A stretch of 64,000 bases of DNA, taken from positions 62,860 to 126,859 of the forward strand of contig DLHO01000022.1 in the NCBI GenBank assembly GCA_002483265.1, read 5' to 3'. Positions 49,341-58,118 of this stretch are shown in pieces (position 1 is the stretch's first letter; each line of letters opens with the position of its first letter). The DNA is from Flavobacteriales bacterium UBA7666. Its GTDB lineage: Bacteria; Bacteroidota; Bacteroidia; Flavobacteriales_D; Crocinitomicaceae. The position numbers were made by a program, and so were the translations under genes. The notes beneath the pieces are model-generated. The model saw nothing but the letters and a program-made list of their open reading frames with translations, made no database searches and was not told the DNA's origin.

Positions 49341-49925
49341 ATGAAGAGATTTACTCAAGTAGTTATGATGTGTTTGGCACCGGTTGCCTTCGGACAAACA
49401 AATTATACCGTAAATGCACAGGCATCGTCTTGGTCACCGAATGATCTGACTATTGATCTTGGAGATTCAGTAACATGGATAAACAATAACAATGGTTCGC
49501 ACAATTTGAACGGGACAACAGCGACTTTTGCTGCAAATCCTGAATCATTTTCCATGTTGACAACAGGAACAAACTGGACGTTTGGAAAACGATTCAACGT
49601 TGCGGGTGTTTACATGTATCGTTGCAATGTTCACGCAGCAATGATGACTGGAAAAGTAACAGTGGTTGATCCGAGCTTAGGATTGGGAGAAAACACAGCG
49701 TCAACAATCACTTTTGGTCCGAACCCGGCAAATGAAGTAATCACGATTCAAACGAAAGCAACAGATTTCAATGTAGTGATTTACGATATGGCAGGTCACC
49801 AGGTTTTGTCTGAGAATTTGAAAAACAAAAACGAATTGAATGTTTCTTCCTTGAAACAAGGAACGTATGTGATTGAGATCCGTGCAGAAGGAACAATCGT
49901 TCAGGATAAGTTTATCAAAAACTAA
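49341..49925 (+). CDS. Secreted plastocyanin/azurin-like cupredoxin with T9SS domain
   Basis: 194 residues: signal peptide (VVMMCLAPVAFGQT), a cupredoxin domain (WSPNDLTIDLGDSVTWINNN, GSHNLNG with ligand His, then YMYRCNVHAAMMTGKVTVV with Cys, His and Met ligands), and a T9SS type A domain (ITFGPNPANEVITIQ ... GTYVIEIRAEGTIVQDKFIKN). It is a type 1 copper electron carrier exported to the surface. It is outside the metal element, so it is a chromosomal copper protein; it could serve as electron partner for the island's secreted oxidase (inference). Confidence 0.88.
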   Translation: MKRFTQVVMMCLAPVAFGQTNYTVNAQASSWSPNDLTIDLGDSVTWINNNNGSHNLNGTTATFAANPESFSMLTTGTNWTFGKRFNVAGVYMYRCNVHAAMMTGKVTVVDPSLGLGENTASTITFGPNPANEVITIQTKATDFNVVIYDMAGHQVLSENLKNKNELNVSSLKQGTYVIEIRAEGTIVQDKFIKN

Positions 49926-49946
49926 GAACTTAGAATATTTAGAAGG

Positions 49947-49979
49947 AAGTCCGGATCAGTTTGTGGTTCGGACTTTTTT
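49947..49979 (+). terminator. Terminator after the cupredoxin gene
   Basis: AAGTCCGGA pairs with TTCGGACTT (8 of 9) followed by TTTT. Confidence 0.75.
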
Positions 49980-49999
49980 ATAAAAAGCAGTAGCTTCTC

Positions 50000-50353
50000 C
50001 TATTTTTCTTTCCCCCAATAATAATAGAGTTTTCCTTTGGAATAAAACGTAGGAGATTTGGGTGAATCGTAAACTCCTTTTGTGTCAATACCGACCAATT
50101 TACAGCCGTCTTTTGCTGCTTTTTTCTTCATTTCCATGAGTTGTTCCTCATTTAAATCACTTACGGCATTTATTCTTTGAGTGATCTTAAGCGTAGATTC
50201 TCCCATAATATCCAATTTCCGTGGTGTTTTTCGGGATTCAATAATCCGGATTTCAACTTTCTGCCAGTCAATTTCGGTTGTTTTGTCCTGAGCATAGGAA
50301 GCCGTTCCGATCGCTAGTTGAAAGAATAATAAAAGAATACCAATTTTTCGCAT
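50000..50353 (-). CDS. Small exported protein of unknown function
   Basis: Start at ATG 50353 (MRKIGILLLFFQLAIGTASY), giving a signal peptide; the frame is open to 50485 but the upstream part reads as intergenic and lacks a leader. 117 residues: the mature part has DWQKVEIRIIESRKTPRKLD, MGESTLKITQRINAVSDLNE, KKKAAKDGCKLVGIDTKGVY, YYWGKEK. No domain is recognised. Single gene, divergent from the aminotransferase. Confidence 0.65.
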   Translation of the reverse strand: MRKIGILLLFFQLAIGTASYAQDKTTEIDWQKVEIRIIESRKTPRKLDIMGESTLKITQRINAVSDLNEEQLMEMKKKAAKDGCKLVGIDTKGVYDSPKSPTFYSKGKLYYYWGKEK

Positions 50354-50562
50354 GTCGGGTTGAATAAATTTCCGAAGATAATGATACGACTTTTTAGGAT
50401 ATCCTGATATCTTAAAATCTTGAGATCTATTTGCCCCAAACCGCTCAACCCGATCTTTCAGCCTCTTACTAATTGAACTCCGCATTTTGGCCGAATTTTC
50501 AATAAGTGTTTCGGGATTGCTAACAATTGTGTATATTTTTGCAACACTAATTTAAAGTAGTC

Positions 50563-51849
50563 ATGGATACAAAAAATGAACTTTCAACTCCTCGTGTTTC
50601 GAAACTGGCAGAACATATCATTGGTTCTGAGATCATCAAATTAGCTGCAGAAGTCAATGAGAAGATTAAGCAGGGGGAAAAGGTTTACAATTTAACGATC
50701 GGGGATTTTAATCCGAAAGTTTTTCCAATTCCTGGTGAATTAAAGCAATTCATTCAGGAAGCATATGAAGATGATCAGACCAATTATCCGGCAGCCGATG
50801 GAATGTTGGAATTGCGCCAAGCCGTTTCTCAATTGTTGAGTAAGCGGGGTGATTTGGAATATGCAACAGACGAAATCGTGATTACAGGTGGTGCCCGTCC
50901 GGCAATTTATGCCATTTTCAAGGCAATTGTTGATCCGGGAGATGCGGTGATTTTCCCTGTTCCATCCTGGAATAACAATCATTATACCTATTTAAATAAC
51001 ACTCGTCCGATCTTGATTGAGACGAGTCCGGAGAATAATTTCATGCCGCGTGCCTCGGAAATTGCTCCTTTCCTTCCGGAAGCAAGTTTATTGGCTTTGT
51101 GTTCTCCATTAAATCCTACAGGAACAGTTTTCTCGAAAGAAGATTTGGAACAGATTTGTGATTTAGTGATTGCAGAGAACAAGAAACGTGAATTAGCTGG
51201 TGTGAAACCATTGTACGTGATGTACGACCAAATTTACTGGCCTTTGACTCATGGCTCAATTGAACATTACAATCCGGTTTCACTTCGACCTGAAATGCGC
51301 GAATACACTTTATTTGTAGATGGAATTTCGAAATCACTGGCAGCAACCGGAGTTCGTGTGGGCTGGACAATGGGGCCAAAATTCGTGATCAATAAGATTA
51401 AATCCATTTTGACGCATGTTGGAGCATGGGCACCAAAAGCAGAGCAAATGGCAACTGCGAAATACTTAAATGAGTTAAGCCAATACGATACCTATTTGAA
51501 TCACATCAAGTCGGAAATTAACGCACGCTTGGTTGGTTTCTACAATGGAATTCAGAGCTTGAAATCTGCCGGGCATAAAGTTGATGCCATTGCTCCGGAA
51601 GCGGCAATTTATTTGACTGTACAATTTCAGTTGCACGGCTTGAGAACCGAATCAGGAAACGTGTTGGAAACCACGCAAGATGTAACGAAATATATTTTGG
51701 ATGAGGCGAAAGTGGCGATTGTGCCGTTTTATGCTTTTGGCTCTTCAGATGATTCCAGTTGGTACCGACTTTCTGTTGGAACTTGTAAATTGGAAGATGT
51801 GGATGGTGTAATTTCGAATTTGAAAGTGGCATTGGAGAAATTGAAGTAA
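50563..51849 (+). CDS. Class I/II PLP-dependent aminotransferase
   Basis: 428 residues, fold type I. Visible: NLTIGDFNPKVFPIPGE at the N-terminus, GGARPAIYAIFKAIVDPGDA, PSWNNNHY, CSPLNPTGTVFS (NPTG), MYDQIYWPLTHGS (Asp-x-x-Tyr cofactor contact), the Schiff-base Lys in DGISKSLAATGVRVGW, and YRLSVGTCKLEDVDG (C-terminal Arg carboxylate ligand). It is most like aspartate-type aminotransferases; the exact substrate is open. A -7 box TATTTTTG lies at 50534-50541. Confidence 0.9.
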   Translation: MDTKNELSTPRVSKLAEHIIGSEIIKLAAEVNEKIKQGEKVYNLTIGDFNPKVFPIPGELKQFIQEAYEDDQTNYPAADGMLELRQAVSQLLSKRGDLEYATDEIVITGGARPAIYAIFKAIVDPGDAVIFPVPSWNNNHYTYLNNTRPILIETSPENNFMPRASEIAPFLPEASLLALCSPLNPTGTVFSKEDLEQICDLVIAENKKRELAGVKPLYVMYDQIYWPLTHGSIEHYNPVSLRPEMREYTLFVDGISKSLAATGVRVGWTMGPKFVINKIKSILTHVGAWAPKAEQMATAKYLNELSQYDTYLNHIKSEINARLVGFYNGIQSLKSAGHKVDAIAPEAAIYLTVQFQLHGLRTESGNVLETTQDVTKYILDEAKVAIVPFYAFGSSDDSSWYRLSVGTCKLEDVDGVISNLKVALEKLK

Positions 51850-51869
51850 AGACAAATTAAATAGTTATT

Positions 51870-51906
51870 AACCCGGATTACAGCAGATTTGTAGTTCGGG
51901 TTTTTA
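51870..51906 (+). terminator. Weak terminator after the aminotransferase gene
   Basis: ACCCGGA (51871-51877) can pair with TTCGGGT (51895-51901) followed by a T-run; the loop is long (17 nt). Confidence 0.55.
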
Positions 51907-52087
51907 CTTTAGAAAGAGTTTTATTTACACGTGATTTAATTCGTTTTTGTGAAATAATTATCGAATTTCTAGTGAGAAAGATATTCACATTTTCATTTAT
52001 TGAGGTAAGAATGAGCTTTTTGAAATGATTTTTTGATTAAATTTCACTCCCAGAACTAGAAAACTATATTTCAATTAAACTACGCTT

Positions 52088-54934
52088 ATGAGAAAACTCG
52101 TCTTTTCTGTGACCTTGTTATGTGGATTTACGTCCTATTCGCAGGTTACACAACCAAAACATCAACAACTTGTCTCTCCACAGGGAGTTGAAAAATGCAG
52201 CCAGCATCACCACATGCGTGAAATGGAACTCAATGACCCTGCTCGTTTTGCAACGATTTTTAAAGATCCGCTGCCAAATCAAGGAACAAAACACAAACCG
52301 AATGTCACTGAGAAATTAACAGGTGTTATTTATACCATTCCGGTTGTTTTCCACATTATACACAATAATGGTTCGGAAAATATTTCGGATGCTCAGGTGC
52401 AAGATGCCTTAAATATTCTGAATCGGGATTATCGAAAATTGAATGCCGATACAAGCGCAATTGTAGCTGCTTTCCAGGGTGATGCTGCGGATGTGGAAAT
52501 TCGATTTGTTTTTGCTACCGTAGCTCCAAACGGTGCATGTTTTTCAGGAATTACCCGAACCGTTAGTGTAACAACCAATGACGGTTCTGATGGTGAAACT
52601 CAAGTAGCTGCAGTCGTTAGCGGGAATAATGTTTACCAAGGAATCTGGCCTCATAACCGCTACTTAAACATCTACATAGCAAATGATATTGGTGGTGCTG
52701 CCGGTTATACCTTTAATCCGAACAACGGGGGAACGGCTCAGCAACAGATGTATTACAATGGTGTTTTTGCTTTGAACGATTACACCGGATCAATTGGAAC
52801 TTCGAATGTTACGAATAGTAGAACGCTTACACATGAAGTTGGTCACTGGTTAAATTTATCTCACGTATGGGGGGCAAATAATAACCCAGGTTCGGCAGGT
52901 TGCGCTGGTACGGATAATGTAAATGATACACCGGCAACGCAAGGGTCACAATCTTGTGCGCTTACTCAAAATTCCTGTTCAACAGACAATGCTTATTGGG
53001 GATTTGATCAGATAGATCAGGTACAAAATTACATGGATTACTCGTATTGTTCGAGAATGTTTACACAGGGTCAGGTAGATAGAATGCGTGCTGCAATGAT
53101 CAGTTCAGTGGGGGGAAGAAATAATATCTGGACAACTGCAAACCTGAATTTAGTAGGCGGTGGACCTGGAACTTCTTTGTGTGCATTGGATTTCAGTGCA
53201 AACCAAACAACCATGTGTACGGGAACAACCGTTACTTACACACCAAGTCAAACTTCCGGAATTGCAACTTATTCCTGGTCTTTCCCTGGAGGAACACCTG
53301 CAACATCAACAGCTGCAAGTCCAACGGTTACTTATTCTACAATAGGAGCATACAATGCAAGTTTAAGTGTAACTGCTACATCGAATGGGGCTACTTATTC
53401 CAAATCGAAAACAAGTTATATTACTGTAAATTCAGGTACAACGGTTAGTTTACCTATTTCGGAAGGTTTCGTTTCTACAACTTTCCCTCCAACAGGTTGG
53501 ACAATTGTGGATCCGAATGGTTCTGGTACCTGGACACGATCGAATTCTGTAGGACGAGCACCTACCGCTGGAAATTCTTTAAGATTTGATAATTACAATA
53601 TTGTGTCAGGCAGCGATGAGATGCGTTTACCAAAAGCAAATATTGCAGCTTATTCAAGCGCTCAAATGGTCTTTGATGTAGCTTATGCACCCTATAATAC
53701 AGCTTATTTTGATGGATTAGAGGTGTTGGTTTCTATTGATTGTGGAAATTCTTTTACAACCGTATACTCCAAATCAAATACAACTTTAGCTACGGCTAAT
53801 GCAACGACCAATTCTTTTGTGCCATCAACGACTCAATGGAGAAGTGAAACGGTAGATTTGACTCCGTATGTTGGTAACAGTTCTGTTTGGATTTCTTTTA
53901 GGAATATCGGAGGGAATGGTAATAACATCTATGTAGATAATATCAATATAACAGGAATCAGTGGTACTCCAGTAGCTCCGGTTGCTTCGTTCACTTCCAC
54001 AGGTCAAACTGTTTGTGCAGGACAGTCGGTTACTTATACCAGTACTTCTACGAATAATCCGACATCTTATAACTGGTCATTCCCCGGAGGAACTCCTTCC
54101 TCTTCGACTACTGCAAGTCAGGTGGTGACTTATGCAGCTGCAGGAACTTATAACGTGACACTGACGGCAACGAATGCCGGTGGATCGAATGCATCTAACC
54201 AAACAGGATACGTTACGGTGAATCCTGTTCCGGCTGCACCAACAATTACTGCCGGTGGAGCAACTACATTCTGTCAGGGAGGTTCAGTTACTTTGACTTC
54301 TTCTGCAGGAGCAGGAACAACCTGGTCTAATGCGGCAAATGGAGCTTCAATTACTGTATCTGCTTCAGGAACGTACACTGCAACAACAACCGCAGCTTCT
54401 TGTACTTCTTCGCCATCAAACAGTATTTCAGTGACGATGAATCCAAACCCAAGTGTTAGTTTCGGTTCGGTTCCGATGCTGTGTTCAACTGATGGGCCGT
54501 ATACTTTGATACAGGGAAGTCCTGCCGGAGGAACTTATTCAGGAACAGGTGTAACCGGAAATCAATTTAATCCTGCAACAACTGGTGTTGGTTCTACAAC
54601 GGTAACTTATAATTTCACCAACGGAAATGGTTGTTCAGGATCAGCTCAAACTACAGTAGTGGTTGACGGTTGTGCATCCATTGCGGAAAATGAAATAGAT
54701 TTGGTATCTGTTTATCCGAATCCGTCAACAGGATCGGTTACGATCAATTCCGGAGAAGTGAACTTAAATTCAGTGAAAGTATTTAATGCACTTGGTCAGG
54801 TTGTTTTTGAGATAAGTAATCTACAAACTTCAAAACAAGATGTAGATTTGAGAAATATGGCAAAAGGTGTTTATACCATTCGTGTTCTAACGGATGCGGG
54901 AGCACAACATATTCCGATCGTATTAGAAAAATAA
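52088..54934 (+). CDS. Secreted M43 (pappalysin-like) metalloprotease with PKD domains and T9SS domain
   Basis: 948 residues: signal peptide (VFSVTLLCGFTSYSQV), catalytic domain to about 340 with zinc motif HEVGHWLNLSH (249-259) and Met-turn YMDYSYC (315-321), then a PKD-like domain (STYSWSFPGGTP-like ATYSWSFPGGTP), a jelly-roll part with GWTIVDPNGSGTWTRSN and IYVDNINITGI (about 455-625), a second PKD domain (TSYNWSFPGGTPSS), further Ig-like repeats, and a T9SS type A domain (DLVSVYPNPSTGSVTI ... GVYTIRVLTDAGAQHI). It is a large extracellular protease. An AT-rich 238-bp leader precedes it; TATATTTC at about 52064-52071 is a near-consensus -7 box. Confidence 0.92.
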   Translation: MRKLVFSVTLLCGFTSYSQVTQPKHQQLVSPQGVEKCSQHHHMREMELNDPARFATIFKDPLPNQGTKHKPNVTEKLTGVIYTIPVVFHIIHNNGSENISDAQVQDALNILNRDYRKLNADTSAIVAAFQGDAADVEIRFVFATVAPNGACFSGITRTVSVTTNDGSDGETQVAAVVSGNNVYQGIWPHNRYLNIYIANDIGGAAGYTFNPNNGGTAQQQMYYNGVFALNDYTGSIGTSNVTNSRTLTHEVGHWLNLSHVWGANNNPGSAGCAGTDNVNDTPATQGSQSCALTQNSCSTDNAYWGFDQIDQVQNYMDYSYCSRMFTQGQVDRMRAAMISSVGGRNNIWTTANLNLVGGGPGTSLCALDFSANQTTMCTGTTVTYTPSQTSGIATYSWSFPGGTPATSTAASPTVTYSTIGAYNASLSVTATSNGATYSKSKTSYITVNSGTTVSLPISEGFVSTTFPPTGWTIVDPNGSGTWTRSNSVGRAPTAGNSLRFDNYNIVSGSDEMRLPKANIAAYSSAQMVFDVAYAPYNTAYFDGLEVLVSIDCGNSFTTVYSKSNTTLATANATTNSFVPSTTQWRSETVDLTPYVGNSSVWISFRNIGGNGNNIYVDNINITGISGTPVAPVASFTSTGQTVCAGQSVTYTSTSTNNPTSYNWSFPGGTPSSSTTASQVVTYAAAGTYNVTLTATNAGGSNASNQTGYVTVNPVPAAPTITAGGATTFCQGGSVTLTSSAGAGTTWSNAANGASITVSASGTYTATTTAASCTSSPSNSISVTMNPNPSVSFGSVPMLCSTDGPYTLIQGSPAGGTYSGTGVTGNQFNPATTGVGSTTVTYNFTNGNGCSGSAQTTVVVDGCASIAENEIDLVSVYPNPSTGSVTINSGEVNLNSVKVFNALGQVVFEISNLQTSKQDVDLRNMAKGVYTIRVLTDAGAQHIPIVLEK

Positions 54935-54952
54935 GAACGACTCAATTAAGAG

Positions 54953-54990
54953 AAGGCTGTTATCCGTTGTGGCGGATAACAGCCTTTTTT
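54953..54990 (+). terminator. Strong terminator after the M43 protease gene
   Basis: AAGGCTGTTATCCG and CGGATAACAGCCTT form a 14-bp perfect stem with loop TTGTGG, followed by TTTT. Confidence 0.93.
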
Positions 54991-55189
54991 TGTGGTGAAA
55001 ATTTAGGGATGATTCGTCAATTCGCAATAGTGCGAACCAAAGAATAAAAAGTTGTTTTTTGAACAAATAAATAGTGTGACTGTTTTATTTAAATAAGCTG
55101 TACGGAAAATCGCAACAGTCAAATTCAAAACGCGGAATTCCGTTTTCTAATCCTATGCATACCTAGCAAATTTGTCCTGAAACTTAAAA

Positions 55190-56311
55190 TTGAAAACCAT
55201 GAAAAAAATAATTCTAATTTGTTTGGGCTTGTGTGTGTATGAATCGTTTGCACAAACCGCGCAGATGCCTTCAATGGTGATTGCAGGGATAGAGGTGAGG
55301 AACATTGCTTCAAATGAAGACATCCTTCGTTCAGTGATCTACAAAAGTTTGGTTAACTCTAAAAAGTATGTGGTAAACGACCGATATGATGTTGCAGAGA
55401 AATTGGGTGACAATAAGATGAAAGAATGCATGGGGAAAGATTGTCTTGGAAAAGTCGGAACCCAGCTAAGTGCAGATTTTGCAATGAGTGCCAGTTACGA
55501 AGGTTTAGGAGATCGGATTCTTATTTCAATGAAAATAGTGAATGTGAAAACCGGTGAAATTGAGCAGAATGAAATTGAACAATTTGAAAACCAACCACGT
55601 GAGTTGAATCGCATGACGGATATCATGATTTACAAATTACTTAAAATGGATGTGGATTTATCCGTTTACAAAGCCTTGTTTTTTAAAGACGGTCCAACTG
55701 CCAGTGCCGGATTGGGAAAAATGAATAACTCCGGACCCCGAATTGGTTTTGCAGTTGCTACCGGAGAAAATGGGGAGTTTTTTACCCGAAATGAACGAGA
55801 TGGGGGCGTGGGAACATTGCCCGTTTTATTCAATATCGGCTACCAATTGGAGGTTCAATATGCCGGGAGTGAGAAGTTTAGCGGCTTGTTTGAGTTTTTG
55901 GGAAATGTTGCGGGAATGGAACATGGGACTCCAATTCCTTCACTTGCTATTATGCACGGTGTCCGCTTTGGGAAGGGGGCTTGGGAAATTGCTATGGGTC
56001 CGTCGTTTACAATGAAGCGCTTAGTTTCCGGAACAACTGACCACGATGGGAACTTTCATACCTACCAGGAATTGTATGATCTTGGGGTAGGAGACGCGGC
56101 AACTCATATGTCTTATTTTAAACGACCGGATACGCGTGGAGCAACCTATTTTTCTACCAATTTCATTTTCGCAGTTGGTAAAACTTTCCGACCCGGAGCT
56201 TTGAATGTTCCTTTAAACTTATATGCAAGCATGAATAAATATGGAACAACATATGGTGTTTCGCTTGGAATCAACATCACCCGATCACGTAAATACACCT
56301 ACACCAAATAG
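55190..56311 (+). CDS. Exported protein with CsgG-like N-terminal region and barrel-like C-terminus
   Basis: 373 residues with signal peptide (ILICLGLCVYESFAQTA). Residues 25-165 (MVIAGIEVRNIASNEDILRS, KKYVVNDRYDVAEKLGDNKM, CMGKDCLGKVGTQLSADFAM, ISMKIVNVKTGEIEQNE) follow the alternating pattern of CsgG/FlgT-type anticodon-binding-like domains that measure degradation of lipid or protein partners. The last 180 residues look like beta-strands of an outer-membrane barrel (VLFNIGYQLEVQYAGSEKFS, FSTNFIFAVGKTFRPGALNV). A pairing of sensor-like domain and barrel is unusual, so the two parts are stated only as resemblance. Confidence 0.6.
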   Translation: MKTMKKIILICLGLCVYESFAQTAQMPSMVIAGIEVRNIASNEDILRSVIYKSLVNSKKYVVNDRYDVAEKLGDNKMKECMGKDCLGKVGTQLSADFAMSASYEGLGDRILISMKIVNVKTGEIEQNEIEQFENQPRELNRMTDIMIYKLLKMDVDLSVYKALFFKDGPTASAGLGKMNNSGPRIGFAVATGENGEFFTRNERDGGVGTLPVLFNIGYQLEVQYAGSEKFSGLFEFLGNVAGMEHGTPIPSLAIMHGVRFGKGAWEIAMGPSFTMKRLVSGTTDHDGNFHTYQELYDLGVGDAATHMSYFKRPDTRGATYFSTNFIFAVGKTFRPGALNVPLNLYASMNKYGTTYGVSLGINITRSRKYTYTK

Positions 56312-56320
56312 ATCAACATC

Positions 56321-56357
56321 AAAACCCTCGGCTCTGTTCATTTAAGTTGAGGGTTTT
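56321..56357 (+). terminator. Terminator after the CsgG-like gene
   Basis: AAAACCCTC pairs with GAGGGTTTT (9 bp); the loop is 17 nt; a short T-run follows. Confidence 0.75.
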
Positions 56358-56478
56358 ACTTTCATAGGTATTTGATTGGTTACATTTTTTACATAGTGTT
56401 AAATAAGAGTGTAAATGGTTTTATTTCGGCATAATATTTGTATTCGAAATATCCACTATTTATTAAACTATCTAAACC

Positions 56479-58059
56479 ATGAATAAACTTTTATTCTTTT
56501 GCTTTTTGATCTCTTCCAGCGGATTTGGTCAAAATTTTACGATCTCAGATCAACACCATTACGGTACTTCGGATTCAGATAACCTCATAAAAACGATTAA
56601 ATGCCAGGATTCCGGATTTTTAATGGTCTTAAATTCAAATGGAAGTAATCACGATAAAACACAGGCTAGTTTTGGCGAAAATGACATTTGGGTAGTCCGT
56701 TTGAATGCAGACAAAAGCATTCGCTGGGAAAAAACGTTCGGTGGAAATTTAAATGAGATCCCTTATTCGGTTGTGGAATTATCCGATGAAAACATTTTGA
56801 TATTGGGGGCAAGTCCTTCAGGAGTTAGTGGGAATAAAACAAGCGGGAACTATGGATCTAATGATTATTGGGTACTTAAATTGAATGCTTCTGGTACTAA
56901 AATATGGGATAAGTCCTTCGGATCATCCAGTTATGATAACCCCATATCTATTCTTGAAATTTCCCCGTTAAACTATTTTATTTCGGGGATTTCAGGAGGA
57001 GGGGTTTCCGGTTCAAAGAACAGCCCAAGTTATGGGAGCTCAGACGTTTGGTGCATCGGAATTGATTCTTCCGGAACTGAGATCTGGCAACAGGCGTATG
57101 GAGGAACCGGTAATGATGGGGGAGTTATTTCTCCCTTAACAACAAGTATCTGTCCATTACAGAACGGGAATGTTCTGTTATTAACCGCTTCTAATTCCGG
57201 AGTTTCCGGAGTTAAAACCTCTCCGAATTACGGTATAACGGATGCATGGGTATTAGAAATAAATCCGGTTGATGGACAATTAATTCAACAAAACGGTTTT
57301 GGTGGAACTGAAATCGATTATCTATATCAAGCTCTCCAGATAGGAAATACGATTTACCTGGCTGGACAGTCCGGTTCAGGTGTGAGTGGAAACAAACAAT
57401 CTGTTTTATATGGACAATCCTCTGCCTGGTTGTTGAAATTGGATGAAAACCTATCGATTCTTTCGGATCAATGTTTTGGAGGAACAGATCAGGCTAGTTT
57501 TCATGCAGGAATTACCAAAATAGCTAACGGATTTGTTGCTTATGGAGCTTGTAGTAATGATTCAAATCCTTGGGTTACAAGAGCTGTTAACGGAGATCAT
57601 GATATGTGGCTTATGTGGTTTGATAATGCAGGGAATTACCAAAAGAATTATTCCTTTGGATCTGCAACTGGTTACGAAGGTATGACTGATCTAATTGAGA
57701 ATTCACCTAATGATTATTCGGTTTCGTTTTGGATAAGTGGCGGAGCGGCAAACGGTGATATTAACGTAACCGGATATGGCTCTTACGATGCTTATTTACT
57801 TGATTTGACTACCAGTTTGGGACTTTCCGATCTTTCTGCCGCACCATTTTCGATCTCCCCCAACCCTGTAAACAATTCGTTTTCGATTAATGGATTAAAT
57901 GAATCAGCTTTCTATGAAATTGCCGATATGCAGGGAAAAATCATTGAATCGGGTAATTACAATGGCGCGATCGACGTTGAAAAATTCAATGCGGGAATGT
58001 ACACCATTCGCATGGTTTCAGGTTCTCAAACGAGTACCAATAAATGGATTAAAAATTAA
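56479..58059 (+). CDS. Secreted repeat protein with T9SS sorting domain
   Basis: 526 residues: signal peptide (LFFCFLISSSGFGQN) and about eight repeats of roughly 55 residues built around NDIWVVRLNADKSIRWEKTF, GNYGSNDYWVLKLNASGTKI, SSDVWCIGIDSSGTEIWQQA and GITDAWVLEINPVDG, each followed by GVSGxK. These W/F-rich blades form a PQQ-like or bulb-lectin-like beta-propeller. The C-terminus is a T9SS type A domain (PFSISPNPVNNSFSINGL ... GMYTIRMVSGSQTSTNKWIKN). It is probably a surface adhesin or binding protein; no enzyme motif is seen. Confidence 0.85.
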   Translation: MNKLLFFCFLISSSGFGQNFTISDQHHYGTSDSDNLIKTIKCQDSGFLMVLNSNGSNHDKTQASFGENDIWVVRLNADKSIRWEKTFGGNLNEIPYSVVELSDENILILGASPSGVSGNKTSGNYGSNDYWVLKLNASGTKIWDKSFGSSSYDNPISILEISPLNYFISGISGGGVSGSKNSPSYGSSDVWCIGIDSSGTEIWQQAYGGTGNDGGVISPLTTSICPLQNGNVLLLTASNSGVSGVKTSPNYGITDAWVLEINPVDGQLIQQNGFGGTEIDYLYQALQIGNTIYLAGQSGSGVSGNKQSVLYGQSSAWLLKLDENLSILSDQCFGGTDQASFHAGITKIANGFVAYGACSNDSNPWVTRAVNGDHDMWLMWFDNAGNYQKNYSFGSATGYEGMTDLIENSPNDYSVSFWISGGAANGDINVTGYGSYDAYLLDLTTSLGLSDLSAAPFSISPNPVNNSFSINGLNESAFYEIADMQGKIIESGNYNGAIDVEKFNAGMYTIRMVSGSQTSTNKWIKN

Positions 58060-58076
58060 CTTGTTTTGAATATTGA

Positions 58077-58113
58077 AAATCCCGATCCTGTAGCTGCAAG
58101 ACCGGGATTTTTT
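58077..58113. terminator. Bidirectional terminator between the propeller gene and creD
   Basis: AAAATCCCG pairs with CGGGATTTT, flanked by T on one side and A on the other, between convergent stop codons. Confidence 0.88.
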
Positions 58114-58118
58114 GTAAC

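Noticed and set aside
50354..50485. N-terminal extension of the unknown exported protein
   Set aside because: It is basic and lacks a leader; the ATG at 50353 starts a signal peptide.
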